From positions 84,267,798 to 84,331,797 of the forward strand of contig JALMGJ010000004.1 of assembly GCA_023362775.1 (NCBI GenBank): a stretch of DNA of 64,000 nt, read 5' to 3'. Numbering within the stretch: position 1 is the first letter of the stretch; the number at the start of each line of letters is the position of its first letter. Positions 21,083-33,175 of the stretch are shown here, in pieces. A program made the translations under genes and the position numbers. Under the pieces are notes generated by a model. The model did not search any database, was not told where the DNA came from, and saw nothing but the letters and a program-made list of their open reading frames with translations. This DNA is from Charina bottae. Taxonomy: Eukaryota > Chordata > Lepidosauria > Squamata > Charinaidae.

Positions 21083-24000
21083 ATGATGGATGAATGGGAT
21101 AAGGGACCCTTGATTAGTCCCAAGAATTCCAGAGGCCTGGGAGTGGAGGCTACTAGGCCAGAGTCGGGAATCTCTGGGGGCTGTGCGGTGGGCCAAGTGA
21201 TTCAGGTGGTGACGGGCAGGGGACGGTATGACGGGAACCGGAGGGCAAGCCATTATCGGGGAAGGCGCCCCTGGTGTTTGTTACCGGTGGTGCATTCCGG
21301 CCCCCCGTATTCATACCCAGGCCCTGGTAAGCAGTTCCTCGTGGGCTCCGGTCTCCGACTGCTGCTGCTGAATGCCAGGTTGGTGAATAACAAGGAAACC
21401 CTTATAAGTGATTTAATCACAGAGGAAGGGGCTGACCTGGTGTGTATTACCGAGACCTGGCTGGGCCCAGAGGGGGGAGTAGCCCTCTCGGAAATGTGCC
21501 CAGCCGGGTTTTGGGTGTGGCATCAGCCGAGACACCGGGGCAGGGGAGGAGGGGTAGCAGTGGTCATCAGAGAGTCCCTTGTGGCCTTCAGGGGCGCTGC
21601 TCCACAAGTGACCGGATGTGAGACCCTGTTTTTCAAGTTGGGTTCACGAGAACAGTTGGGAGTGTTGCTGCTGTACCAGCCTCCCTGCTGCGTAGCAACC
21701 TCCCTGCCTGAGCTGCTCGAGGCTGTCTCGGGGTTGGCAGTGGAGTTTCCCAGACTTATGGTTCTGGGGGATTTCAATCTGCCGTCCCTGGGGTGGTCCT
21801 CGGAGGCGGCCCGGGAGTTCATGGCTACCATGGCTGCTATGGGCCTATCTCAGATTATTCGTGACCCGACTCATGACAGTGGTCTCACTCCGGATTTAGT
21901 TTTCTTGTCCGAGCAGTGGCAATGTGATCTGAGGGGAGAGTTACATCTTTCCCCATTGTCATGGTCAGACCACGCCCTGGTGACCCTGAGACTCTCTTGT
22001 GCTACCCCACTCCGCAGGGAGGCGGGACCTATTCGACTGGTCCGCCCCCGGCGACTGATGGACCCGGTGAGGTTTCAGAAGGAGCTGGGGGTTATTCCAG
22101 AGGACTTGCTTCACAGTCCAGTGGAGGTCCTGGCTGCAGCCTGGAACAAGGCAGCAGCCGGAGCCCTGGACAAGATCGCACCTATGCGACCTCTCCGGCC
22201 CTGTTCGGCCCGTCACTCTCAGTGGTTTACGGAGGAGTTGAGGCCTCTGAAGAGGGTTAAGAGACGTCTAGAGCGGTGCTGGAGAAAGACGAAGATGGAA
22301 TCTGACCGAACACAATCTAGAGCCGCTGTTAAGGCCTACCTTGTGGCGGTAAGAGCGGTGAAACGTGAATATTTCTCCGCTCTTATTGCATCCGCAGAAT
22401 CCCGTCCGACGGCCCTGTTTAAGATTACAAGATTGCTTTTGGGTCGGGAGCAAGGGGAGACCCATCTACAGGGCCGATCGGAAGAGTTTTCTGAGCATCT
22501 GCAGGACAAAATCGCTCAGATTCATTCCAAGTTGGACTCCAAGCGTGAGACAAGATCTGGGGAGATGCCAGAGGCTCGTACTTACCATGTTATCTGGGAG
22601 CAGTTTGATCCTGTTGGGTCTGATGAAGTAGACAGGATCCTTGGGATTGTAAATGCCACCACATGTCAACTTGACCCATGTCCCTCCTGGCTGGTGAAAT
22701 CAGCTAGAGAGGTGACATGTGGCTGGGTCCTGGCAATTATAAATTCATCCTTGAGTGAGGGGGTATTCCCGGCTGCCTTTAAGGAGGTGCTGGTGCACCC
22801 CCTCCTCAAAAAACCGTCTTTGGACCCTACTATTCTGGGCAATTTTTGCCCAGTCTCCCACCTTCCCTTTTTAGGAAAGGTGGTTGAGAAGGTGGTGGCA
22901 TTGCAACTCCAGAGGATTCTGGAAGAAACGGATTATCTGGACCCTTTTCAGTCAGGTTTCAGGCCAGGATATGGGACAGAAACTGCATTGGTCGCGCTTA
23001 TGGATGATCTCTGGCGAGGGCGGGATGGAGGGAGTGTGTCCATCCTGCCTCTCTTAGATCTCTCAGCGGCTTTTGATACCGTCGACCACGGTATACTCTT
23101 GGGGCGGCTCAGGGAGTTGGGGGCGGGCGGCGTGGTTTTGTGCTGGTTTGCCTCCTTCCTCCAGGGCCGTTCCCAGACGGTGTTGATAGGAGAGGAGAGA
23201 GCTGACCAGCGACCCCTGTCTTGTGGCGTGCCGCATGGATCGGTTCTCTCTCCTCTCCTGTTCAACATCTACATGAAGCCGCTGGGCGAGATCATCCATC
23301 ACCACGGGATGAGGTATCACCAATATGCTGATGATACCCAGTTATACATCTCCATCCCGGGTGAAATAGGTGATGCGGTCGATGCCCTATCTCAGTGTCT
23401 GGAGGCTGTGGGGGTCTGGATGGGGAACAACAGGCTTCAACTGAACCCTGGTAAGACGGAGTGGCTGTGGATTGATGGCCCCCCCTAGATCCGGGAAGTT
23501 GTCATCTTTGGTTCTGGGTGGGGTTGCACTACCTCACTCAGATCCAGTGCGGAATCTGGGGGTCCTCCTGGACTCGTGACTCCTGCTCAAAGAGCAGGTG
23601 GCAGTCGTGGCCAGGAGGGCCTTTGCACAACTTCAAGTTGTGTGCCAGTTATGCCCTTTCCTGGATCAGGAGGCCCTCCGAACAGTCACTCATGCCCTTG
23701 TCATCTCCCGCATAGACTACTGTAATGCGCTCTACATGGGGCTACCCCTGAAGAGTATCCGGAAGCTTCAGCTGGTACAGAATGCGGCGGCGCGAGCAGT
23801 TACGGGTGCCATAAGATCGGCACATGTAACACCTCTGCTACGCGAGCTGCATTGGTTGCCAGTTTGCTTCCGGGTCCAATTCAAGGTGTTGGTGATTACC
23901 TTTAAAGCCCTATATGGCATAGGACCAGGGTACCTGAGGGACCGTCTCGTCCCGATAACGTCAGCCCGCCCCACCCGTGCGTGCAGAGAGGGCATGCTTC

Positions 24001-24209
24001 GGACCCCCTCAACAAGAGAATTCCATCTAGCGGGGTCCAGGAGGCATGCTTTCTCTGCGACAGCCCCCGCCTTATGGAACATCTTGCCCCCGGAGGTGAG
24101 ACTGGCCCCTTCACTCCTGGCCTTTCGGAAGGCCCTTAAGACCTGGCTCTGCCGCCTGGCCTGGGACAACGGAGGTGGTAGTGCCTCCTGGGGTTGGCTG
24201 GCCCCGTAG
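21083..24209 (+). pseudogene. L2 ORF2, broken near the C-terminus
   Basis: The first frame runs 801 codons (21,083-23,488) and holds the complete endonuclease (NARLVNNK, ITETWL, GDFN, SDH) and reverse-transcriptase core (LLDLSAAFDTVDH, YADD). One RT motif is changed: GVPHGSVLSP in place of GVPQGSVLSP. The frame is lost in a C7 run at about 23,481-23,487, where copy 1 has no such run. Just downstream an Arg codon of copy 1 (CGA) reads TGA ('gactcgtgactcc', near 23,577), a likely CpG decay. The C-terminal part stays open at 23,598-24,209 (ALVISRIDYCNALYMGLPLK ... SWGWLAP). The catalytic modules remain but the C-terminal domain is detached. Confidence 0.9.
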
Positions 24210-24394
24210 CAATAAGACCTATGCTACGGTCCCCAATCCATCTTGGATTCTATTTTATTTTATTTTACATCTGGATTCATTTTTATACATCTTCTACTTT
24301 GTATGGTTTTAAATATTTTAAATTTTTAAATCTTAATTATTGTAACCCGCCCAGAGTCCCTTGTATGGGAGATGGGCGGGGAATAAATTAAATA

Positions 24395-24396
<2 letters not shown>

Positions 24397-24446
<50 letters not shown>

Positions 24447-24508
24447 GAAGGAAGGAAGGAAGGAAGGAAGGAAGGAAGGAAGGAAGGAAGGAAGGAAGGA
24501 AGGAAGGA
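24397..24508. repeat. (AAT)n followed by (GAAG)n
   Basis: (AAT)n at 24,397-24,445 grows out of the L2 tail. (GAAG)n follows at 24,446-24,508 and matches the tract before the element. The minus strand reads as poly-Tyr or poly-Ile and Pro-Ser-Phe-Leu runs, an artefact of the repeats. Confidence 0.95.
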
Positions 24509-27210
24509 TCTCATTAAACCAGAAAAAGGGTCCTGTTTCTCTGTCCTGGTCCCTTTTAATTTTGAGAAGAGTCACTTTTAACTTTTTAAATACTCTAACC
24601 AAGGGAAAATATTCAGGGTCATTAAAATAATTAAATATTAATTTATAAACTCCCTGATATAATCAAAGGCGAAAACATCATAATAGATTAATTCAAGCCA
24701 AAACTGATTTCTTTATGTATCTGAACTCATACTGTTCTTCATATATTCTTTAGCCTAGTTTCCTGCTTCCCTCACATTGTTTGTACATGTGTACATAATT
24801 TTATTTCCAATATTGTGAGTTACTCCTACTGAGGTCATTATAAAAACCTGAATATATAGAGAACAAAAACTTCACTCATAGCAATAACTTTTCTGGAATT
24901 CACAAAAGAAGACAAGGATCTATCATTGTAGGATTTGCAATGAGCAAAGAATAGATAATGTTTGACAGAATAAAGGATATGCCTTTTAATAGGCTGGAAT
25001 TTGTGTATGATAGCACTGGAAAGGATAAGGCAAATGTAATAAGTGGTTTGGCTAGAGACTATATAGAAAAAACTAATTTCTTTTACAGTATATGACAAAC
25101 TTAAGTTAAATATAGTAACACTTATGTTGCAGTCCTAGACTCTTTTACTGTTTTGTTAATGCTAATTTTGTGTGTGTATATGTGTGTATGTGTGCGTGTG
25201 TGTGTGTGTGTGTGTTATAGTCGGTCTAATAGGTGTTCTGTTATGGATATGCTCCCTGACAATAAAAATAGTAATAACCATTTGAAAAAAGACTTCCTTA
25301 TTAAATATACAGTTGTTTTCAATGATGAGAACCTTTTACTGAAATTTTATCTAATCTTTTCCAGGCATCTTTTTGAAGACCTAGCATAGGCTGTTGTTTT
25401 CCACAATAATACATTTTCAGTAAGACCATAAAGTGCAGTTGTTTTTATTATGCCAAACATTTGCCAAATAGTGATTCTTGTTTATGCCAGGCATAAGAGC
25501 ATGAATTAAAGAAAGTACAATAGTTTGTTACAAACTCAGGAAATTCACTTCTTATATATACTGCCTGCAGGCTTCTATCTCTGTATTTGGGATCAATGAT
25601 CCTATCATAGCTATTATCCAAAATCATCTTTCCACCTGTGATTTCTTCACCCTGAATTCTTAAAGTGCAATTTCCTACAGCAGTATTATTTTAAACCTAG
25701 TTTAAGATCTGCAGGAATACTGGTGTGTGTGTGTGTGTGTTTTAGTAACTCAAAATATCTACTGGAATGCCCACAGCTCTTCTATTTTTGGTACTTCACT
25801 ATTTCCTGAATACTCAATTTGATGATCTTCCACTAGGCAGAATTTTATTACCTTTAAGAGGCTATCTTGCTCTGTGATGGTCTCCGGCTTGTAATCATAG
25901 CTTAAAGTTTCACTTTTCCTAATTGTTTTGTCTCTGTTTTTCTTTCCCTAGTAACAACTGTAGATGCTATGATTTAAATTTAATTTTCCACTGAATTTCT
26001 ATAGTAGGTTGGGTCAATGTGTTGATTTCAGTGGATATCCCTCTGCTTGAATCAGGTGTGGATTTGGCTCAGTGGCTGTGGTGAGTTTTGGGTTAAAAAA
26101 ACAATAAAACAATTACATTTCTTGGTTCCTTACTAAAAATGGACTATGAAATGTTTTCAAAAGAAAAGGGGGCAAGGAGAGAAACTTAATACTGCATGTT
26201 GTTGGTGGGAGATACATGAGAACAAGACTTTTCCCAGGATTAGATGGTACCATGCGATGTTGGGTAAAGGTGGCTGCTTTAAAAACTTGCAGATGAAAGC
26301 TATGTTCATATTTGCATGCATTGCAAGCATCTTTAAAAAAATTACTCCATGGCATTGTACAGTCCTACTAAAAATATCTACCACCATTTTTATACTATCT
26401 ACTAGTAAATAATAGAATGTTTTATAAAACTATAATAGAAATAATTGTTTTCTAAATAGTATTAAGGCTAGCAACAGAAGTCAACCTGTTCAATGGATGA
26501 TAGTAAAAGACCTGCCAGGCATGTTCTCAATAATTAACCATAATTCTCCACATGTCTTCAAGCATGTTATAAATAAAAAACCATAATTTTCCCAGCTCTT
26601 ATGGGGTCCATAAGATGAGCATAGGAGATAACTGGAGTGATTGCACCAGCAGACAAATGTTTACCCTATTTAAATAGATGGGCTAATGAAGAAGCCAGAA
26701 TGCTCCTAAGTGATTTGAGACCTAGGTATCTGTGTTTGTTTTGATATTTTATTATCAGTTCTTTTTAATGCTATTATCTGCCTGGAATTTTTAAGGAGGA
26801 AGAGATATAAGTAGAAATGTTTTAGACAATTATTTTATCATTTTAAAACAAATTATAGAGTGAACAGGTATTTGAAGTATGCTCCCACAAATAGTTAGCA
26901 TCTTTCTCTTTCTCTCTTCATAATAAGTTGCATCACAAATTACCAGTTACAGAGCAGTAGGATAACAGAATATGTCAAACTGAAACTAAGTCTATAGGGG
27001 CAAAAAACAACAACAACAACAAAACCCCAACCTGGCTGATGTAGTTTTATTTATATTTGCCTTAGCCATTGTCTAAAGAAACTAGACACGCACTTAACAG
27101 TTTTAAATTTAGCAAATACATATAATACTCACATAGAACACATAAAGTAGAGGTGATTATTGCCTGGCAGGCTTAAAATGCCAAAGCTTCCTTCAACTAA
27201 AATAGTATGT
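24509..27210. other. AT-rich DNA with two (TG)n tracts
   Basis: (TG)n-rich stretches lie at 25,168-25,215 and 25,722-25,741, and a short (CAA)n at about 27,008-27,022. No coding domain or element end was recognised. The overlapping ORFs on opposite strands near 26.1-26.4 kb have no recognisable content. Confidence 0.45.
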
Positions 27211-27272
27211 TCACCGCCTTTTATTATTTTATTATAAAAATAATAAAAGCAGGATAGAAAATAAATAAATAA
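27211..27272 (+). mobile_element. L2-type 3' stub
   Basis: 'caccgccttttattattttattataaaaataataaaagcaggatagaaaataaataaataa' matches the stub at 55,081-55,164 ('caccgccttgagttatttataaaaataataaaggcaggataaaaataaaataaataa'). Only the terminal ~60 bp is present. Confidence 0.6.
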
Positions 27273-27419
27273 TCTGAAAGAATGCCCAAGACCCACATCA
27301 ACAAATAAACACCAGGAGCTAGGGATAAAATTACATTTAGTACCATAGAAAGATGAAAAACAAAGATCAAGAAGGGTGTAGATAAATTATTTTCCAAAAT
27401 TGTGCCTGGGTAATTGATT

Positions 27420-27488
27420 TTTATATGTGTGTGTGTGTGCATGTACACATATAAACACATACACACATATGCATATACACACATGTGT
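27420..27488. repeat. Mixed (TG)n / (CA)n tract
   Basis: 'gtgtgtgtgtgtgc' is followed within 20 bp by CA-rich sequence ('cacatacacacatatgcatatacacacatg'), so the two halves are partly self-complementary. Confidence 0.8.
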
Positions 27489-29112
27489 TTGATCTTACAT
27501 GTCCTTTTATTGCCTTGCAATACACTGTAATCTTCATTCTAGGGGAAAAGGCACATTTTAGGCTAATAGGGATTTACCTACTTGATTTTTCATTAGAACT
27601 CCTGTTCTACATACTGAAATACACCAGGAAGGTAGACCTAGGCTGGGTTCCTATATTGTGTAAGTCACAATTTTTATAACTATGGCTTATTGACTAAGAA
27701 ATAATGGCTAGATTCACGCAATGTTGATGACTAATTGCTGGGTTCAGATGTCACACCAAGCCATAGTTGCTTAGGTATACAGTATATATAACATACTGTA
27801 TATAGTCAACTATAGAATTATTTTCAGTAGTAAAATTTGAGCTTCTACCCACATCCTTTCGTACAAAAATAAATATGCTGTGTTTCCTTTACTTCACCAG
27901 CCTAACTTAAAAAGAAAAAGAAAAACTGTCCTATTGTTACTATTATTAAACGAACAAGTCAGAAAATCTTGCTTATTTAGTAGAAACCAATTATCATAGT
28001 ATTAGTGAACTCTAATATACCATCTACCTGTAATCCTTCAATAACAAGTTATCTCTTAAGTCAAAATACAGTGTTAAAACCCACTTCTAGAATGTAAATA
28101 TAATGTTTCTCCAGATCAGCTACTGACCAAGGTCTATTAAAGTGCACATTCAGAGGAAGCTAGTAAAAGTATGCTGTATTTCTGAACTAGAACAACAGTG
28201 GATCATATCAACCAATTTAAATATTCATATTCATCAGTGCTAGCAAGAAAACACATCATAAACAGTTAAAATCCCAAGTTGTTTGGCTGAATGTACTGGA
28301 AGGTGAAAAAGAACAAAAAAATGAAAAAGCACCTATCAATGGTTGTTTCTGAGTAGGTGGCTGGGTAGTGATGCATTTAGCATAATTTCTTGATGCAAAA
28401 CATTCTAACATATTCATATCAATTCTAACATATCAGCCATAAAACATTTAGCAACAGAGAAAGAGCATTGTGAGTATCATAACAATAAAAACATTAGAAG
28501 AATGGAAGGATCAAGCTAGAGTTGAAGGGCAGAGAAAGTGAAAGGACAAAAGACATATTGCACCAGTCAATTTAATGTCTATAACAGACATTACTTAGAT
28601 TTAATGTTTTATTTATAGTAAAACTTGAAACAAATAATAAAATAAATATTATTGTCATTGCTACAGGCCTTTAGTAATTTCTCATTTTGGTCAGTTCCAC
28701 TGCACCGTTTGAGTTCTGAGATAGTTTAAGCTTTGAGTTACCAGATTGCTTAATGCAAGCTTACTTCTTTTAACTTCTTTAAGGATGAGGACCATTGAGA
28801 TTTCATTTATACTGTTAATGTAATTACTGTATGTTTGATGCTTCTTAAATCCAAAATAATAGTTACAGTATATAAATGCAGCTCAATAGCTTATTAGCCA
28901 CTGCTAAATTTAATTATGAGAACACTTGAAAAATTGGAATTCCTTGATTCATTTTTTTGTTACAAAGCTGATTTTATTACTGAATTTTATTTTACTACGT
29001 CACTATTGAATATACTGAATTTTATTATTTTATTTCTGAGTATACTGAAAAGAAAAGAAAATTTTATTTTATTACTAAATTTTATTACTAAAACTTGCAG
29101 GGACAAAATGTG
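27489..29112. other. AT-rich DNA, nothing firm
   Basis: 'gctgggttc' occurs at about 27,643 and 27,739 with 'ccatag' motifs around them. This could be the ends of an old MITE, but no target duplication was found. No gene was recognised. Confidence 0.35.
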
Positions 29113-29114
29113 TA

Positions 29115-29117
29115 CAT

Positions 29118-29156
<39 letters not shown>

Positions 29157-30195
29157 TCATAAATAGAAATTTACAATATTAATAAATAATAAAAAATTCA
29201 AGCATAAAAGATGTTAAAGGTGGTAATACTGGAGGGGTTTCATGGGACCAGCCATCCTTAAGAGATACTGTTGGAATTTCCCTCCCAGGCAAGCTGGCAG
29301 AACCAGGTCTTTAAGTCAATTTGGAAGGTTGGGAGCAAGGAAACCCGCCTCAGCTCTGGGAGTAAGATGTTCCAAAGGGCGGGCACTACTGCAGAGAAGG
29401 CCTGCCTCCTGGACCCTGCTAGATGGAACTCTTTAGTCGATGGGGTCCGTAGCAAGCCCTCTCTGACCAATCAGGTGGGACAGGTCAATATTCTGGGGAT
29501 GAGATGGTCCCTCAGGTACCCTGGCCCTATGCCATGTAGGGCTTTAAAGGTGAAAACCAACACCTTGAAGTGGACCCAGAAGTAAACTGGTACCCAATGC
29601 AGCTCGCGCAGCAGAGGTGTCACATGTGCCGATCTTCTGGCCCCAATAACTGTCTGCACGGCTGCATTCTGGACCAGATGAAGCTTCTGGATACTCCTCA
29701 AGGGTAGCCCCATGTAGAGTGCATTACAATAGTTTGTATGGGAGATGACAAGGGCATGAGTGACTGTTTAGAGGGCATCTCAGTCCAGGAATGGGCATAA
29801 CTGGTGCACAACCCGAAGTTGCGCAAAGGCTCTCCTGGCCATGGCTGCCACCTGCTCTTCAAGCAGGAGTCATGAGTCCAGGATAACCCACAAATTCCAC
29901 ACTGGCTCCGAGTGGGGTAGTGCCACCCCACCCAGAACCAAAGATGACATCTTCCTAGAACCCAAGCGGCCATCAATCCACAGCCACTCCATCTTACTAG
30001 GGTTCAGCCGAAGCCTGTTGTTCCCCATCCAAGCCCCCACAGCCTCCAGGCACTGAGATAGGGTGGCAACCACATCACTTACTTCACCCAGGATTGAAAT
30101 ATATAGCTGAGAATCATCAGCATATAGATGGTACTTCATCCCATGGTGATGGATGATCTCACCCAGTGGCTTCATAAAGATGTTAAATACATGAT
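29115..30195 (-). mobile_element. L2 LINE 3' fragment (minus), 5'-truncated in the RT domain
   Basis: The minus strand starts inside the reverse transcriptase (FNIFMKPLGEIIHHHGMKYH, then YADD) at about 30,193. It continues through WMGNNRLRLNPSKMEWLWID, the DYCNALYMGLP region (here degraded) and the LKTWFCQLAWE end at about 29,290. Frameshifts split it into four overlapping ORFs (29,870-30,214; 29,698-29,976; 29,471-29,713; 29,258-29,470). The 3' conserved 'gcccagagt' block is missing or reduced, and a long (TTTA)n tail occupies 29,117-29,157. Confidence 0.9.
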
Positions 30196-30271
30196 TCAAC
30201 AACTTCTGTTGCAAATCTGGTTGACTTCAAAGGTACTGTATCACTGAAATATAGTTTCAGTAAACCTGATT

Positions 30272-30348
30272 CTTCTATATCTTATTTATTTATCAAATTT
30301 TGTCACTGCCCATCTCCCCCCCCCAAGGGGGGACTCTGGGTGGTTCTA
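30272..30348 (-). mobile_element. L2-type 3' stub (minus)
   Basis: 'cttatttatttatcaaattttgtcactgcccatctccccccccc..ggggggactctgggtggtt' is the complement of an L2 3' block (accacccagagt...gggcagtgac). It is close to the stub at 48.63-48.73 kb. No ORF sequence is attached. Confidence 0.7.
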
Positions 30349-32517
30349 GCACAATCACATATTTTCTCTACAACTGTTTATTGGTACTGAAGTATTGGAT
30401 CATCTAAACCAATATGTGGACAGAGTTTACTGTATCTACTGTACCTTATAAATGATCTAGAATTAATTATTTTTTAAAAAAATCTATTTATTATTTCTTG
30501 CATCACCCAAATGTTATTTCTATTTGAATATATTGTTATACGTAAGACAGGAAATTTATGACACAACTAGAAACAGCTCATTAGATTTCAAATAAACAAC
30601 AATATAACTTTACTGCACTTTACTTATTCTTTTTAGGATTTATATTCCACCTTTCAACCAATCCAGTCCATGGATATATGGTTTTGCTCTAATCAAAATA
30701 TGTCTCCAAGTACAGTATTTTATCTATGCCCTATTCCCATTTGGAGTGACTGACAATTAAGTTGTTCTCTTCTTTTGATGCTTTTAATCAAGGGTTGGAA
30801 ACAAACTTCGTTTTCCTATGGAGTGTGGAAATTAGGATGTAGTGGGTAAATTATATTACAGTACAGTATAATCCTATGGACCCTGAAGTAACTGAAGAGT
30901 TGGAAGTAACCCCCAGTGAACCTGATGCAATTTCCTTCTAACATTAGGATATTTTAGAATAGCATTGACAGAGGTTAGCCACATTTTTTAAACAAAGTAG
31001 CTACTTACTTACATATTAAGGGTGAAGCAAACTATTAGGAAGACTTTGATGGTACAGAGGGGATTTTAATGATTGAAGAACCACACCATGTACATGTATT
31101 CTTAACCTTTTTTTCAATGAACTATTTCAATTAACCATCAGATTGCCATTTTATTTAATCTAAACTAATCCCCAGGCATTTCCAAAATTCATATTGCAAT
31201 AACAAATGAACATCTTTAATAAAATAGGAGAAATACTGCACTTGACAAACTGGAACAGAAAAAAAATGACTTACTCATACAGCTTCCTGGGGTATACCTT
31301 AACTGCGTATCTTTACCCCATATTATCTGTACCTGATTCTCTCAGACAGCCTCTATATGTATCTAATGCCCCGGCTATTTCAATAATGGATACTTTCAGA
31401 ACATTCTGCTGATTGAAATTACAGTTTCATGTTTTTTAAAATAAAAATGTTTAATTTCTTTATACACCGTTTGGTCTTTGAACTTTTTCTCCTTGCCTAA
31501 AGAATTGGTAAAACTTCACATTATTAATAGTATTCATATCAGTATCACTATTATTAGAATTCACAAAATGGTAATACATTTGGAATGTAGAAAGTAGAAT
31601 ACTGATATTCTTTTTGTCTCCACTGTCAAATAATAAACATTAATATGAGAAAAGTAACCCCGTATGAGAAAAGGTGGGAATATTCTGACTGAACTTCACT
31701 CCTTTTTAATGTACAGAACACTCTAAAGCTGCAATTTTGGCTAAAGGCTGGAATCTCTCATTATACTACTTGCAAAGACTATCATTTTGTAATAAATAAA
31801 TAAATAAATAATGCGGAAAAAAGTGTTCAGGACTGAGAAAAACTGGAGGGTTCAGTAATGGAAGATAAAAAGCTGATATTTCAAACACTGTGCTTGCCTC
31901 AGCCAGGCTAAACTATTTTATAACCTTGGGAGGAAAAAAAATACTTTAGTCTGATGAGTTGAGAGTAAAGCACAATTGCAGCTGTGGGCATAAAATTGGA
32001 TGAAGTACTTTCAAGGATAAACAATTTAAAAAGCAGACTACTGGTGTAGAGAAGCATTTAACATGCTTGGGAAAAGACTTTCAGTAGCACATAAAAGCAA
32101 GTGTGACCATCAGTTTGGTTTCTTAAAAACATACTGAAAGTAAACAAGATTTTGAGGAATAAGTTATACATGTTGTAGGACAATCAAGTAATCTGAAAGA
32201 ATGAAGAAAAAAAGAAGCATTTCTGATTATGGATTAAGTACTGTTCTCATGTTTACAAGATACTGTGGCAAGCACTGACTTCCATTGAGTGGATGACTAA
32301 ATTAAGACAGATTTATATTACATCTTTATGCCTAGGTGCAATGGAAGATAGCAAGGAGACACAATTGATAGAAAATGGAAAAAATGGACAGGGTTATAGG
32401 AGGCTGCATAATTTGGGGTGTTTAAAGTGTGTGTGTATGTGTGTGTATTCTTGAAACTCTCCAACCAACCTGAGATCCAATTACATGCAGCCTCAATTTT
32501 GATTTTTCAGGTTCTTG
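30349..32517. other. AT-rich DNA with a short (AAAT)n
   Basis: (AAAT)n at about 31,790-31,810 and a short TG run near 32,430. No coding or element evidence. Confidence 0.4.
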
Positions 32518-32705
32518 AAATCTCTAACTACATTATCTAAGTTAATTAGATAAGGTTACAGAATGTTAGGTTATGTTAAGCTAGGTTATGTTATGTTATA
32601 TATATATATGTTATATTATGCTATATTATGCAATGTCTGGTTCTGTCTGTCATTTTGTAATGCATTGTAAAAATAAAAATTTTATAAAGAAAATCTCTAA
32701 CTACA
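32518..32705 (+). mobile_element. 158-bp retrotransposed stub with perfect 15-bp target duplication
   Basis: AAATCTCTAACTACA occurs at 32,518-32,532 and 32,691-32,705. The 158 bp between them end in 'tgtaatgcattgtaaaaataaaaattttataaag', resembling the end at 63,250-63,290 ('tgtattgtaaaacttaataaaatttaataaa'). This fits an extremely 5'-truncated insertion of that A-tailed family. It contains repeats of 'ggttatgtta'. Confidence 0.8.
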
Positions 32706-32909
32706 ACTGATGAACATAAGCAGCATTCAAATCTATAATGTGGTCCCTTTAAAAAGACTGAACAGAATTTAAAATCAAAGGAATATGGGGGGGGGGAAAC
32801 CTCTCCCCACCACCAATTTCTAGGTGTGACCTCTAGATGAACTAGTTGTTTTAAAATTTAATTAAATTACAATTTAATTGCTAATTGTGTTTTAAAACAA
32901 TTTAGCAAT
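32706..32909. other. Spacer, G10 run
   Basis: A G run at about 32,789-32,798; otherwise nothing recognised. Confidence 0.4.
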
Positions 32910-33175
32910 TGTTTTACTCCTTTTGATGATGACCTCAGCCTGTGGCTTTATACAGATATTTAATAAGAGTGGGGAGAGTGTAAAGCCCTGAGCAATGCAA
33001 CAACATAGTGCCATAGTGCTCAACTTCCCTCCTCCTTCCACCACTGGCTTGAACTGCCAGTTTAGGAAGAACAAAACAATGCCTCCCAATCCCAACGCCC
33101 AGAGGTACTCCAGAAAGAGGGGTGAGGGGTGAAGCAGGACTAGTGGGGTCACGCTCTTATCCCAATCCTACCAAA
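32910..33175 (-). pseudogene. L2 reverse-transcriptase fragment (minus)
   Basis: The minus frame contains LGLGGIVL, then IAQGFTLSPLLLNICIKPQA and EVI. It aligns with LGVGGVVL ... GVPQGSVLSPLLFNIYMKPL and GEVI of the intact L2. The active-site YADD lies outside this piece. No 3' end is attached, so it is an old internal fragment, diverged more than the other L2 pieces. Confidence 0.75.

Larger units (their letters stand above)
19954..24395 (+). mobile_element. Full-length L2-clade LINE, copy 2, ORF broken
   Basis: Same architecture as copy 1: YY1-type start (19,961), CpG-rich leader to about 21,082, long ORF, 'cccgcccagagtcccttgtatgggagatgggcgggg' 3' block at about 24,345-24,382, then a TAAA tail. 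The leader differs from copy 1 after the first tens of bases, which suggests a different subfamily. The ORF is intact up to about 23,487 and then broken. It is embedded in a GAAG tract. Confidence 0.9.
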
